A stretch of DNA of 64,000 nucleotides from Ketobacter sp. MCCC 1A13808. Its GTDB lineage: Bacteria; Pseudomonadota; Gammaproteobacteria; Pseudomonadales; Ketobacteraceae. The notes beneath the pieces were generated by a model. That model searched no databases, was not told the origin of the DNA, and worked only from the letters and a program-made list of their open reading frames with translations. Numbering within the stretch: the stretch's first letter is position 1; each line of letters begins with the position of its first letter. This document shows, piece by piece, positions 1-8,884 of the stretch. Both the position numbers and the translations under genes were made by a program. The stretch spans positions 59,577 to 123,576 of the forward strand of contig NZ_VRKW01000012.1 of NCBI RefSeq assembly GCF_009746715.1, given 5' to 3'.

Positions 1-24
1 CGCCTGAACGGGTAATGAGTCACG

Positions 25-59
25 ATGAGCCCAGGCCTATTCAACCGGCGTGGGCTCAT
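25..59. terminator. Inverted repeat, possible terminator of the gene before the window
   Basis: Arms ATGAGCCCA (25-33) and TGGGCTCAT (51-59) pair perfectly. A further three inner pairs form after one mismatch. There is no clear T-run after the stem, so it may be a terminator for an upstream gene or another RNA hairpin. Confidence 0.35.
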
Positions 60-179
60 TGATTCATTGCCGGTCCGCATTAACATCACGTGACCCGCGT
101 TATATTATTCCCGAACCATTCAGATCAGTACAATCCGAGCAAAACAATCCGGTTCCATTTATCAGTAGGAGAATGAGCG

Positions 180-836
180 ATGGCTAAGAAAATAGCGATT
201 ATTTTATCAGGGTGTGGCGTTTTTGACGGCGCGGAGGTTTATGAGGCGACACTGGTGCAACTGCGCCTGGATGAGGCTGGAGTTGAGTTTCAATGTATGG
301 CTCCTGATGTTGATCAAATGCATGTGCTGAACCATATGACAGGTGAGGAAATGCAGGAAACCAGAAATGTCCTGGTGGAGTCTGCCCGATTATGTCGCGG
401 CAATATTATCGATGTCGCTCGGGCGGATGCCGCTGACTACGATGCGGTCATTGTGCCGGGCGGCTTCGGTGTGGCAAAAAACCTGAGTACCTTTGCTGTT
501 GCCGGACCAGAGATGGCTACCAATGAAGCGGTACTCGGGTTCTTGCAAACCATGCGGGGTCTTAAGAAGCCCATTGGCCTGGTGTGTATCGCGCCCGTGT
601 TGGCGCCGAAGGTATTCGGTGCGGGTGTGACCTGCACGCTTGGCAGCGATGACGATGATGCAGCCAAAGCCGTCATCGTGATGGGGGCAAAGCACCAAGC
701 CTGCGCAGTGGAGGAAATATGCATAGATGAGCAAAACAATTTGATTACGACGCCAGCTTATATGCTGGCAGGGCGAATATCAGAAGCGTCCAGCGGAATT
801 AGCCGGCTGGTATCAGCTGTGTTGGAGCGGGCCTGA
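180..836 (+). CDS. elbB: Isoprenoid biosynthesis glyoxalase ElbB (DJ-1/PfpI family)
   Basis: A 218-residue protein of the DJ-1/PfpI, class I amidotransferase-like fold. The segment PGGFGVAKNLSTFA (about residues 93-106) and the nucleophile-elbow motif GLVCIAPVLAPK with Cys136 are typical of ElbB. E. coli ElbB is a glyoxalase-like protein linked genetically to isoprenoid synthesis; its physiological substrate is uncertain. The ATG follows a good AGGAG site at about 166-170, and the length matches the family. It stands alone, followed by a hairpin at 1021-1047. The family assignment is firm, the exact reaction is not. Confidence 0.93.
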   Translation: MAKKIAIILSGCGVFDGAEVYEATLVQLRLDEAGVEFQCMAPDVDQMHVLNHMTGEEMQETRNVLVESARLCRGNIIDVARADAADYDAVIVPGGFGVAKNLSTFAVAGPEMATNEAVLGFLQTMRGLKKPIGLVCIAPVLAPKVFGAGVTCTLGSDDDDAAKAVIVMGAKHQACAVEEICIDEQNNLITTPAYMLAGRISEASSGISRLVSAVLERA

Positions 837-1264
837 GTAAACCAGTAATCCGAAATGTGATGGCAGTCTTGTTTTTACATAATTCAATATGTTGGATGAT
901 ATTTGATCGACTCGTAAGGTCATGAAAGCCCAGTGGTTTTAGGCTCAATGAACAGAGGTGATCGGCACTTTGGGTGCCTCGCGTCGGAATATTGGTCAGA
1001 CCGCCTTGTTCCCCTTCGGGAGAGCTGATATAACGCTCAGCTCTTTTGACGGACCTTAAGTGAAAAATGCTACCTGGTCGGAGGTCTACGGAAAAAGAGT
1101 GTATTAGTATCTCTGCCACTCAAGGAAATCTCTTCGAGTTGCAGCCGGGTTAAAACTGGAAAGGGGCATCGCCAGGGCACACTGCCAGCTGCTTTGTTCA
1201 CTGTTTATTCGTTTTTATTATGGAAACCCGAACGTGCGTTTCTATAAATAATGGATTTGGTCTC
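837..1264. other. Intergenic region with one hairpin
   Basis: No convincing gene is visible in these 428 bases. An open frame on the minus strand (799-1119) overlaps the elbB end and has neither a ribosome site nor a recognisable protein. The hairpin at 1021-1047 is the only structure noticed. The promoter of the O-acetylation pair should lie in the right part, but no clear -35/-10 pair was found. Confidence 0.5.
1021..1047 (+). terminator. Rho-independent terminator candidate
   Basis: Arms AGAGCTGA (1021-1028) and TCAGCTCT (1037-1044) enclose an 8-nt loop and are followed by a short T-run. It lies 185 bases after elbB, so it may terminate elbB or a short untranslated RNA. Confidence 0.5.
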
Positions 1265-2263
1265 ATGAGGTTTTTCACATTTTTCCTTTCTGGATTGTTG
1301 CTGGGCGCAGTGGTATGGATGTCGGTTATTTATACTTTAATAGGTACACCCGGTGACAGCTCTATTGGCCTGCACGAAACGTTTTCTATCAAGAAAGACA
1401 TCCTGACCGAGACCCCATCGCCAAGAATTATATTTGTGGGTGGGTCTGGCGTTTTAATGGGCGTGGGGGCGGATATCATCAATGAATTGGTTGGCGTACC
1501 TACGGTCAATTTTGGCATTTGGGCCGGCTTCGACCTCGTCTATCAAATGCATAATATAAAAGAGTTTCTCCGCGACGGTGATGTGGTTGTATTCTCGTTC
1601 GAATATACGAACTACGACTATCCAACCAGAATGTCCGAAGGCACCCGACAATATGTTATGCAACGTGATGAAAGCTATTTTCTGGAGCAGCCAGTAATGG
1701 AGCAGCTCAACCAGATTTTCACCCTGGGGCCGGAGGGTTTCTATAAAATACTGGCTGCCGCATTGGTTCCGAATGTGGAAGTAGAGCGGGCTTATCCCAT
1801 CGAAAAAATCAACGAGTTTGGTGATCAAACGGTAAACCGGGTGGATAAGCCGGATGCTTTAAAGCAACGGATTATAAAGAATAGAGGGCCTGATAACTTC
1901 AGTCATAAAGTCGATAATATGGATCGTGGGCTCACTGCACTGGCCGATCAAATTGAGGTGTTGCGGGACAAAAAAGAAGTTAAGTTTTTGGCGACTTACC
2001 CCAATACAATTTATTTCAAAGAGTATGAAGATGGCCACTTGAACCAATTTGAGGATAAGTTTGAAGACTTCTTTGAAAAGAAAGATATTCCGGTGCTGGG
2101 GGCCGCGCGGGACTTCATGTATCCGAAAAAATACTTTTATGACACAGCCTATCATTTGAATAATCTAGGCGTTGAAAAGAGATCGAAAGCATTGGCTGAG
2201 TTGTTATTGAAAGACGGTGATATACAGAAGATGAGAAAGTACTGGAAAAACCGTTCGAGCTAA
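1265..2263 (+). CDS. Membrane-anchored SGNH-hydrolase-like protein, partner of the MBOAT acyltransferase
   Basis: About 332 residues. An N-terminal membrane anchor (residues 3-26) is followed by an extracytoplasmic domain. The motif FVGGSGVLMG carries a candidate nucleophile Ser61. DTAYHLNNLG near the C-terminus supplies a candidate Asp293/His297 pair, as in the SGNH/DHHW proteins that work with alginate O-acetylation machinery. The next gene, 71 bases on, is an AlgI-like MBOAT, so the two probably transfer acetyl groups to an exported polysaccharide. An in-frame ATG at 1220 is possible, but starting at 1265 puts the hydrophobic anchor at the N-terminus. Neither start has a strong ribosome site. 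The enzyme role is inferred from motif and neighbour. Confidence 0.75.
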   Translation: MRFFTFFLSGLLLGAVVWMSVIYTLIGTPGDSSIGLHETFSIKKDILTETPSPRIIFVGGSGVLMGVGADIINELVGVPTVNFGIWAGFDLVYQMHNIKEFLRDGDVVVFSFEYTNYDYPTRMSEGTRQYVMQRDESYFLEQPVMEQLNQIFTLGPEGFYKILAAALVPNVEVERAYPIEKINEFGDQTVNRVDKPDALKQRIIKNRGPDNFSHKVDNMDRGLTALADQIEVLRDKKEVKFLATYPNTIYFKEYEDGHLNQFEDKFEDFFEKKDIPVLGAARDFMYPKKYFYDTAYHLNNLGVEKRSKALAELLLKDGDIQKMRKYWKNRSS

Positions 2264-2334
2264 AGACAGCGGTGTGTCGGTTTGGCTGACATGTATTCGG
2301 GGTTTTCGTGATTCTTCTGTGGTAGTACTGGTTT

Positions 2335-3933
2335 ATGCTGTTTAATTCAATCGAGTTCATTGCTTTTTTCCTGCCGTTTGTATTAGTGGCGTATTTTGCC
2401 TTACAGAAATACGCGCCGGTTAAGTTCGCTATCGGCTTTCTCGTATTCAGTTCTCTTGTTTTTTATGGTTGGTGGAAGCCGGTTTATTTGCTGCTGCTGA
2501 TCTTTTCCCTTCTGGTAAATTTCTTTCTGTCACAAACGATCCTTAACCTGAATCAGCGGCAAACCGACCGCCACAAAGCATTGGCAAAGTGGACGATGAT
2601 CGGGGGAGTCGTACTCAATCTGGGCTTAATTGGCTACTTTAAGTATACGGATTTTCTGATCGATACCCTGAATCAGCTATCGGGAGCCAACGTTGGTTTT
2701 CTGGATTTAATATTGCCATTGGGAATCTCGTTTTTTACCTTTCAGCAGGTGGCCTATCTGGTGGACACGTATCGGGGGATCACCACAGAGCACCGCTTTT
2801 CCTATTATTGCCTGTTTGTGACTTTTTTCCCCCAGTTGATCGCCGGGCCCATTGTCCACCACAGTTCTGTAATGCCACAATTTGAACGAGAGTCTACGTT
2901 TAGGTTTGACATCAACAACCTGAGTGTCGGCTTGTTTATTTTCAGCATCGGGCTGGCAAAAAAAGTACTCTTGGCAGACAGTATTTCCGATTTCTCGACA
3001 CCGATATTCAGTGCCGTCGATAGGGGCGAATCGGTTACTACGGTCGAAGCATGGGCCGGGGCGCTGGCCTACTCCCTGCAGCTCTATTTCGATTTTTCGG
3101 GTTACTCTGATATGGCAATTGGTCTCGGCATGATGTTCGGGATTCGCTTGCCGGTTAATTTCAATTCGCCCTATAAATCAATCAATATCATTGAATTTTG
3201 GCGTCGCTGGCATATGACCCTTTCTCAGTTCCTGCGCGACTATGTTTATATTCCGTTGGGGGGAAATCGCAAGGGCACGTTGAGTCGCTACAACAACCTC
3301 ATGATTACGATGCTGGTTGGTGGTCTATGGCATGGGGCCGGTTGGAATTTTATTATCTGGGGTGGGTTGCACGGTTTCTATCTGATCTGTAATCACGGGT
3401 GGCAAAACGCCAGTAAAAAGTTGCCGGCTGTATGCAATGTTTTCCGCTTCCGTCCGGTTTCGATTTTTATTACCTTTATTGCGGTGGTGTTGGCTTGGGT
3501 CTTTTTCCGGGCAGAGACCTTCAGTGGCGCCGGTGTGATGCTAACGGCGATGCTGGGGGTTGAGGGTGTCAGCTTTCCGGTGGCTTTGGAGGTCACGCTG
3601 AACCAGATGGGTAAGCATGATTTGATTTCCTTGCTGAACAGTCTTGGGGTGGTGATCAGTCCCGATCCCAGTATTATCAGAACTAAGGACTGGTTTAGCT
3701 CCGGTGTGCCGTTAATTGGCGTGCTTTTATTTGTGGCGTTCTTCATGCCCAATAGTCTGGATATGCTGCGAAAAAGCAACCTTATTCAGGGCCCCGACTG
3801 GATTATCAGCGGGTCTGTCTTAAACGGCACCAAAGGTAGGGTGATGGCGTTGGCGACCGGCGTGGTGTTTTTTGTTTCACTCATGACCATGATGACCACC
3901 AAGCAATCCGAGTTTCTTTATTTCAACTTCTGA
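2335..3933 (+). CDS. MBOAT family O-acyltransferase, AlgI-like
   Basis: A 532-residue polytopic membrane protein that begins MLFNSIEFIAFFLP, the usual opening of AlgI/DltB-type MBOAT proteins. The conserved core is GGLWHGAGWNFIIWGGLHG, with invariant candidate His333 and a second His346. AlgI-type proteins pass acetyl groups across the inner membrane to polysaccharides. The SGNH-like gene just upstream is the likely periplasmic partner. No polymer synthase, epimerase or export gene is nearby, so the acceptor cannot be named. Length is normal for the family (about 470-530). Confidence 0.92.
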   Translation: MLFNSIEFIAFFLPFVLVAYFALQKYAPVKFAIGFLVFSSLVFYGWWKPVYLLLLIFSLLVNFFLSQTILNLNQRQTDRHKALAKWTMIGGVVLNLGLIGYFKYTDFLIDTLNQLSGANVGFLDLILPLGISFFTFQQVAYLVDTYRGITTEHRFSYYCLFVTFFPQLIAGPIVHHSSVMPQFERESTFRFDINNLSVGLFIFSIGLAKKVLLADSISDFSTPIFSAVDRGESVTTVEAWAGALAYSLQLYFDFSGYSDMAIGLGMMFGIRLPVNFNSPYKSINIIEFWRRWHMTLSQFLRDYVYIPLGGNRKGTLSRYNNLMITMLVGGLWHGAGWNFIIWGGLHGFYLICNHGWQNASKKLPAVCNVFRFRPVSIFITFIAVVLAWVFFRAETFSGAGVMLTAMLGVEGVSFPVALEVTLNQMGKHDLISLLNSLGVVISPDPSIIRTKDWFSSGVPLIGVLLFVAFFMPNSLDMLRKSNLIQGPDWIISGSVLNGTKGRVMALATGVVFFVSLMTMMTTKQSEFLYFNF

Positions 3934-3948
3934 TCAATCCGTCTTTGA

Positions 3949-4010
3949 TTGCCGAGCACGTTGCCCCTTACCCTGAATGTGAGCAGGATAGGGGGCAACG
4001 TGCTCGGCAA
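3949..4010. repeat. Long perfect inverted repeat after the MBOAT gene
   Basis: Two 19-base arms (3949-3967 and 3992-4010) are exactly complementary around a 24-nt loop. The arms are GC-rich and there is no T-run beyond the right arm. The repeat starts 16 bases after the MBOAT stop codon. It can act as a transcript-stabilising or terminating hairpin, and it also resembles REP-type intergenic palindromes. Confidence 0.85.
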
Positions 4011-4271
4011 CAAAGCCCATTTCGCCAGCGGATAAGCCCCCTATGGTTGCATAGAGACGAAACGGAAAATGCGCTACATTTGTTACAAAACAGAACAGTG
4101 CTGAACCTGTTAATTCTTTGTAAGATCTTGATATTAAAGGGCTATGTTCAGGTCCTGCTGTTTTTTTCCAGATACGATTAGCTACAATTAAAAACAACTC
4201 AAAGCAGCGCGGAATTCGGATTCTTGTTCTAAAGTTAAAAGACAAAGTAGTAGATCGAATTGCCCGAATCC
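4011..4271. other. Upstream region of the HD-GYP gene
   Basis: AT-rich non-coding DNA between the inverted repeat and the HD-GYP gene. It presumably holds that gene's promoter, but no convincing sigma-70 pair or operator was recognised. Confidence 0.4.
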
Positions 4272-5522
4272 ATGAATCAGAATACGCCTAATGATCGTGA
4301 CACCATTAAGGTGCCCATTGACGAACTTGAGCTGGGAATGCATGTGTCTGCGTTGGACCGGCCTTGGCTTGATACACCGTTTTTATTTCAGGGTTTCCCC
4401 CTGGAAGATCCCGACGATCTGGCAACGCTGCGCAATATCTGTGAATACGTTTATATCGATGTGCTGAAAGCCCGCCATGTCAGTTCCGATGCCCGAACCT
4501 CACCGGTTGACCTTGACCGATGCCCCGAGAACTACGCGCTACAGGCGAAGGTAGAAGAGGAGATCACCAAAGCCCACATCAGCTATCAGTGCAGTTTTAC
4601 CGAGGTGGAGCAAATTCTGGATACCGCGTATGTGGATAAGCTGCCGGATACTCGGGTCATCCGGGAACATATCAGCGAGTGTGTCGATTCCATCGAGCGT
4701 AACCCATCGGCTATGTTGTGGCTAACCCGGATTAAGAACGCAGATAAATATACGGCAGAGCATTGCCTGAATGTAGGGTTGCTGGCAATTGCATTCGGGC
4801 GGCATCTGGGTGTGGGGCGCAAGCACATGGAGCTATTGGGGCTGTGCGGCATGTTGCATGACGTTGGCAAAATGAAAGTGGATCAGACCATTCTGAACAA
4901 GCCGGGCAAGCTGACCAAAGAAGAATATGAGCATATTAAACTGCACGTTAACTTCGGCTGGGAAATTCTGCAGCAGGATACGACTTTGCCCGAGGAAGTG
5001 ATTGCCGCCTGCCACCATCACCACGAACGGCAAGATGGGCAAGGGTATCCCGATCAATTAGACGCCAATACGTTGGGGTTTTATACGAAGGTGGTCACCA
5101 TAGTGGATGCCTACGATGCGATCACCAGCCAGCGTTGTTATAGTGCCGGTACGACATCAGCAGCAGCGTTAAAGATTTTATACGATAACAGCGGTACCCA
5201 GTTTGATCCCAAACTGGTGGTGAAATTTATCGAGTGTATCGGAATCTATCCTCCCGGTGCGCTGGTGGAAATGATGAGCGGTGAAGTGGGTGTTGTTATA
5301 TCAGTCGATCCGGTCAACCGTTTGCTGCCCAAAGTCGCTTTGCTGTTGGATGCGAATAAAAATCCCATGCAGCAGCGAATTGTGGATTTGAAACGACAAC
5401 GTGATCTGGACGCTGAACGACAGCTGAGGATCCGTAAAGTATTGATGGATGGGTCGTTTGGGGTGGACCTATTTGAATTCACCACCAGAAACATCAATAT
5501 GCAAAGTGCACCGGATTTATAA
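4272..5522 (+). CDS. HD-GYP domain cyclic-di-GMP phosphodiesterase with DUF3391
   Basis: About 416 residues. The first 130 match DUF3391 (start DTIKVPIDELELGMHVSALD). An HD-GYP domain follows, with the metal-binding HD pair in MLHDVGKM (His196/Asp197) and the signature HHHERQDGQGYP (GYP about residues 258-260), which suggests an active enzyme. Such proteins hydrolyse c-di-GMP and affect motility and biofilm. A TTG start at 4260 would add four residues; ATG at 4272 is preferred, although neither has a clear ribosome site. The neighbouring polysaccharide-acetylation genes may fit a biofilm role, but they are not co-transcribed on this evidence. It converges on yheS with 18 bases between. Confidence 0.92.
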   Translation: MNQNTPNDRDTIKVPIDELELGMHVSALDRPWLDTPFLFQGFPLEDPDDLATLRNICEYVYIDVLKARHVSSDARTSPVDLDRCPENYALQAKVEEEITKAHISYQCSFTEVEQILDTAYVDKLPDTRVIREHISECVDSIERNPSAMLWLTRIKNADKYTAEHCLNVGLLAIAFGRHLGVGRKHMELLGLCGMLHDVGKMKVDQTILNKPGKLTKEEYEHIKLHVNFGWEILQQDTTLPEEVIAACHHHHERQDGQGYPDQLDANTLGFYTKVVTIVDAYDAITSQRCYSAGTTSAAALKILYDNSGTQFDPKLVVKFIECIGIYPPGALVEMMSGEVGVVISVDPVNRLLPKVALLLDANKNPMQQRIVDLKRQRDLDAERQLRIRKVLMDGSFGVDLFEFTTRNINMQSAPDL

Positions 5523-5540
5523 GTTAGCGACGCTATCCGG

Positions 5541-7454
5541 CTACTGTTCTTCCAGTTCCTGTATTGTCTCTGAAAGAGTCATCCAGGCTGTCTCTGTCTC
5601 ATCCAGGTCGCTTGCAATAACGCCTTGCTGTTTCAAAAGCCTGTGCAGCGAATCCTTCTGGTCGGCTTGATAAATGTCCGGATCTGCCAGGGCTTGCTCC
5701 AGTTCCGCTTTCCGACTTTCCAGCTCCGCCAACCTTTTTTCCAGTTTTTGTAGCTGAGTTTTTAGTGGCCGCAATTGTTTACGGGCTTCTGCCGCCTTTT
5801 GACGCTCGGCTTTGCGGTCCCGTTTAACATCGGAAAGGGGGGCCGATGCAGTGTCAGTCGAGTTGCCCGACGCTTGAGATGACTGGCGGAATTCCAGTAA
5901 CCATTTAGCGTAGTCATCCAGGTCGCCATTAAATAACTTAACCTGGTGGTCGGCGACAAGGTACAAATCGTCTGTGGTGGCGCGTAACAAATGGCGGTCA
6001 TGCGACACCAGCACCAGGCCGCCTTCATATTCCTGTAGTGCCATGGTGAGTGCCAGTCGCATCTCCAGATCCAGGTGGTTGGTGGGCTCATCCAGCAGCA
6101 GCAGGCTGGGACGGTGCCAGATGATGATGGCTAGCGCCAAACGGGCTTTTTCACCACCGGAGAAACGCGCAATGCCGGCGTTGACGGCATCACCCTGAAA
6201 TCCGAAGCTGCCGAGGTAATTTCTCAGTGTTTGTTCGTCGGCCTTGGTGGCGATGCGCTGCATGGTGAGTAGGGGGGTTGCTGTTTCGTCCAGCTGATCC
6301 AGCTGGTGTTGGGCGAAGTAGCCGATCTTGCAATGCTCCCCCTTATTCTGGTGCCCCGCTATCAGTTCCAGATTACCGGCCAGCGATTTTATGAGGGTGG
6401 ATTTACCGGCACCGTTGGGTCCGATGAGTCCAATTCTGGACTCGGGTGAGAGACGCAGATTCACTTTATTCAGAATCGGGGTTGAAGCGTAGCCGAGTTC
6501 GGTGTCTTCAAAATCCAATAGAGGGTCTGAGACCTTTTCCGGAGAGGGGATGGAAAAATGGAATGGTGAATCCACATGAGCCGGAGCAATTTTTTCCATG
6601 CGCTCCAGCGCTTTAACCCGACTTTGTGCTTGTTTGGCTTTGCTGGCTTTGGCTTTAAAGCGAATTATAAATTTTTGCAGGTGCTCAATCTCAGTCTGTT
6701 GTTTTTCGAATGCGGCCTGTTGATTGGCCAGGCGAGCACCGCGCTGGACTTCAAAGCTGGAATAATTACCACTGTAATAATTGAGTTGCTGATGCTCGAT
6801 ATGCAGAATGTGTTGCGTTACCTCATCGATAAATTCACGATCATGTGAAATCAGAATCAATGTGCCGGGATAGCTTTTGAGCCAGTCCTCAAGCCACAGA
6901 ATGGCGTCCAGATCCAGGTGGTTGGTGGGCTCATCCAGCAGTAGGATGTCAGAGGGGCACATCAGCGTCTGAGCCAGATTCAGGCGAACACGCCAGCCTC
7001 CTGAGAATGATTTCACGGTCGTGGCAAACTGGTCTTGCTGAAAGCCCAGTCCAGTGAGTAATTTTGCCGCCCGGGTATTTGCGGTATAGGCATCAATATC
7101 ATCCAGTTGTTGATGCAGGCGCGCAATGTCATCCACTTGGTTTTGCTGCTCGGCTTGCGCTAACCGGCTTTGATATTCCCGCAATAATTTATCACCATCC
7201 ATTACATAGTCGATGGCAGAGCGATCCAGTGCTTCCACTTCCTGTGCCATGTGCGCTATCCGGGTATTAGCCGGAATTCTGACTTCGCCGGAGTCGGCAC
7301 CCAAGCGTCCTTGCAGCAAGGCGAAGAGGGATGATTTGCCGCAGCCGTTCTGACCGACCAGGGCGATATGCCAGCCGGGATACGCTGTGAAATCAGCTTC
7401 TTGAATTAGACGTTTGCTGCCCCTGAAAAGGGAGACGGATTGCAGTTGAATCAT
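5541..7454 (-). CDS. yheS: ABC-F family ATPase YheS
   Basis: A 637-residue protein, the length of E. coli YheS. Two ABC ATPase domains are visible: P-loop VGQNGCGKSS near residue 34 with signature FSGGWRVRLNLAQ, and P-loop IGPNGAGKST near 343 with FSGGEKARLALA. Both are followed by Walker B LLLDEPTNHLDL. A charged coiled coil fills the last 100 residues. There are no membrane segments, as expected for ABC-F translation factors, which bind the ribosomal E site. It is a lone gene; algP upstream on the same strand is separated from it by a strong terminator. Confidence 0.93.
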   Translation of the reverse strand: MIQLQSVSLFRGSKRLIQEADFTAYPGWHIALVGQNGCGKSSLFALLQGRLGADSGEVRIPANTRIAHMAQEVEALDRSAIDYVMDGDKLLREYQSRLAQAEQQNQVDDIARLHQQLDDIDAYTANTRAAKLLTGLGFQQDQFATTVKSFSGGWRVRLNLAQTLMCPSDILLLDEPTNHLDLDAILWLEDWLKSYPGTLILISHDREFIDEVTQHILHIEHQQLNYYSGNYSSFEVQRGARLANQQAAFEKQQTEIEHLQKFIIRFKAKASKAKQAQSRVKALERMEKIAPAHVDSPFHFSIPSPEKVSDPLLDFEDTELGYASTPILNKVNLRLSPESRIGLIGPNGAGKSTLIKSLAGNLELIAGHQNKGEHCKIGYFAQHQLDQLDETATPLLTMQRIATKADEQTLRNYLGSFGFQGDAVNAGIARFSGGEKARLALAIIIWHRPSLLLLDEPTNHLDLEMRLALTMALQEYEGGLVLVSHDRHLLRATTDDLYLVADHQVKLFNGDLDDYAKWLLEFRQSSQASGNSTDTASAPLSDVKRDRKAERQKAAEARKQLRPLKTQLQKLEKRLAELESRKAELEQALADPDIYQADQKDSLHRLLKQQGVIASDLDETETAWMTLSETIQELEEQ

Positions 7455-7514
7455 GGATGGTTGCTTACGGCCAGTGAGTACAGGGAGGGCAGGATAGCGA
7501 ATTAGCGGGTATGA

Positions 7515-7550
7515 AAAAAGGGTTGCCCTTCTACAGGAGCAACCCTTTTT
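7515..7550 (-). terminator. Rho-independent terminator of algP
   Basis: Arms AAAAAGGGTTGC (7515-7526) and GCAACCCTTTTT (7539-7550) form a 12-bp stem with a 12-nt loop and A/T tracts on both sides, so it could work in either direction. It lies just after the algP stop codon. Confidence 0.9.
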
Positions 7551-7576
7551 CGCATTTTCCTGTTGATTACAGGGCT

Positions 7577-8626
7577 TTATGCGTCTTTTTCCGGATCGAA
7601 AATGCTTCGGTCCGGTGCGCTTGGCGCATCAACAGGCTTCAGTTCGAACGGCTTTTCTTCCACTTTAGGTGTCTCTGGCTCGGTAGGCTTCGGCGCTTCC
7701 GGCTTAGGGGCAACGGGCTTGGGGGATACGGGTTTCGGCGCTTCGGGCTTGGGGGCTGCAGCCGGTTTGGGTGCATCCGCCTTTTGTGCCGGAGGCTTGG
7801 GGGCAGGCTTCGGTGCCGGAGTGGGCTTGCTCGCTACGGGCTTTTCTGTTTTGGGTGTCACGGATTTCACGGCGGCCGGTTTCTTGGCGGCGGCTTTTTT
7901 CGCCGGTGCTGCTTTCTTTGCGGCTGCGACTTTCTTGGCGGGCGCTTTTTTCGCTGCGGCTTTCTTGGCAGGCGCCGCTTTTTTTACCGGTGCCTTCTTA
8001 GGGGCTGCCTTTTTGGCTGCTGTTTTCTTTGCAACGGCTTTCTTGGCAGGCGCTTTTTTGGCTGCCGCCTTCTTCACCGGGGCTTTTTTCGCTGCGGTCT
8101 TGGCAGACGCCTTTTTAACGGCGGCTTTTTTGGTTGCGGTCTTTTTCGCGGCTGCGGCTTTCTTGGCAGCGGCCTTGGCTTTGATGGCGGCTTTTTTGCG
8201 TGCATCAGCTAATTTCTTAGCTGCTGCTTTAGCCTTTATTGCGGCTTTCTTCGCTTCAGCTCTTTCTTCCGCCTGGATTTGTTTCGCTACCGCTGCCGCC
8301 GCGCGTTTAACTTTGTTGGCATTGGCGATCGATTTTTTCAGTGCGGCTTCTTCGGCTTTTGCGGAAGCCAAATTGGCTTTGGCATCTGCCAGTCTGGAAT
8401 CGGCGGCAGGGGCATTCGCTTTACCGGCTGCTTTTTTTGCAGCTACGGCGGCTTTATCAACGGCTTTCTTAGCGGATACTGCTGTTTTCGCGGCGGTGGC
8501 AACCGCTTTTTTACGGGCTGCTTCCAGTTGTATTTCCAGTTTTTCGATCTGGGTTGACAGCTCAACCACCGGATCTTTTTTTACTTTAACGGCAGGTCTT
8601 TTTGCCGTGGTTTTTTTTGCTGCCAT
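7577..8626 (-). CDS. algP: AlgP-like histone H1-type lysine/alanine/proline-rich protein
   Basis: 349 residues. A short N-terminal helical part (residues 20-110) leads into a long tract of KKAAAKKAPAKK-type repeats and ends in a KPEAPKP-type proline-rich tail. Composition, length and architecture match Pseudomonas AlgP (AlgR3), a DNA-binding, histone H1-like protein tied to alginate gene control. The near-repetitive coding DNA (GGCTTTCTTGGC-like units) is prone to slippage, so repeat number may vary between strains. The acidic C-terminus FDPEKDA contrasts with the basic body. In Pseudomonas algP lies near rsd/algQ; here rsd is about 8 kb away. Confidence 0.9.
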   Translation of the reverse strand: MAAKKTTAKRPAVKVKKDPVVELSTQIEKLEIQLEAARKKAVATAAKTAVSAKKAVDKAAVAAKKAAGKANAPAADSRLADAKANLASAKAEEAALKKSIANANKVKRAAAAVAKQIQAEERAEAKKAAIKAKAAAKKLADARKKAAIKAKAAAKKAAAAKKTATKKAAVKKASAKTAAKKAPVKKAAAKKAPAKKAVAKKTAAKKAAPKKAPVKKAAPAKKAAAKKAPAKKVAAAKKAAPAKKAAAKKPAAVKSVTPKTEKPVASKPTPAPKPAPKPPAQKADAPKPAAAPKPEAPKPVSPKPVAPKPEAPKPTEPETPKVEEKPFELKPVDAPSAPDRSIFDPEKDA

Positions 8627-8884
8627 AATCAGAGTTCCTCAGCTGAGATTTTGGTGACGCGGTCGCTTGCAATTATACGTGTTGTTTAAACAATATCTAC
8701 CTTTCTTGTGATAGCCCCCGCACAAATCAAGCTAAAATTTTGCTTCGATATAGTTCAGATAGTGGGGGATTCTGTTACCATCAAGCCCGATTCAAATTCA
8801 GAACAACAACATCGTAATGAACCATCATCGCTTATCAATGTCTGTTTGTTGATATTCGGATATATGCTTAAGACAGGAGAAATC

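Noticed and set aside
3934..4245. Two frames with near-identical peptides on opposite strands
   Set aside because: They are the two arms of the 19-bp inverted repeat translated, not genes.
7511..8657. Long plus-strand Gly/Arg/Phe- and Ala-rich frames opposite algP
   Set aside because: They are the complement of the repetitive Lys/Ala codons of algP, which has a clear family match and start.
8708..8884. Longer N-terminus for the FKBP lipoprotein
   Set aside because: The ATG at 8885 has an AGGAG site and opens a proper lipoprotein signal; the extension would place the signal internally.
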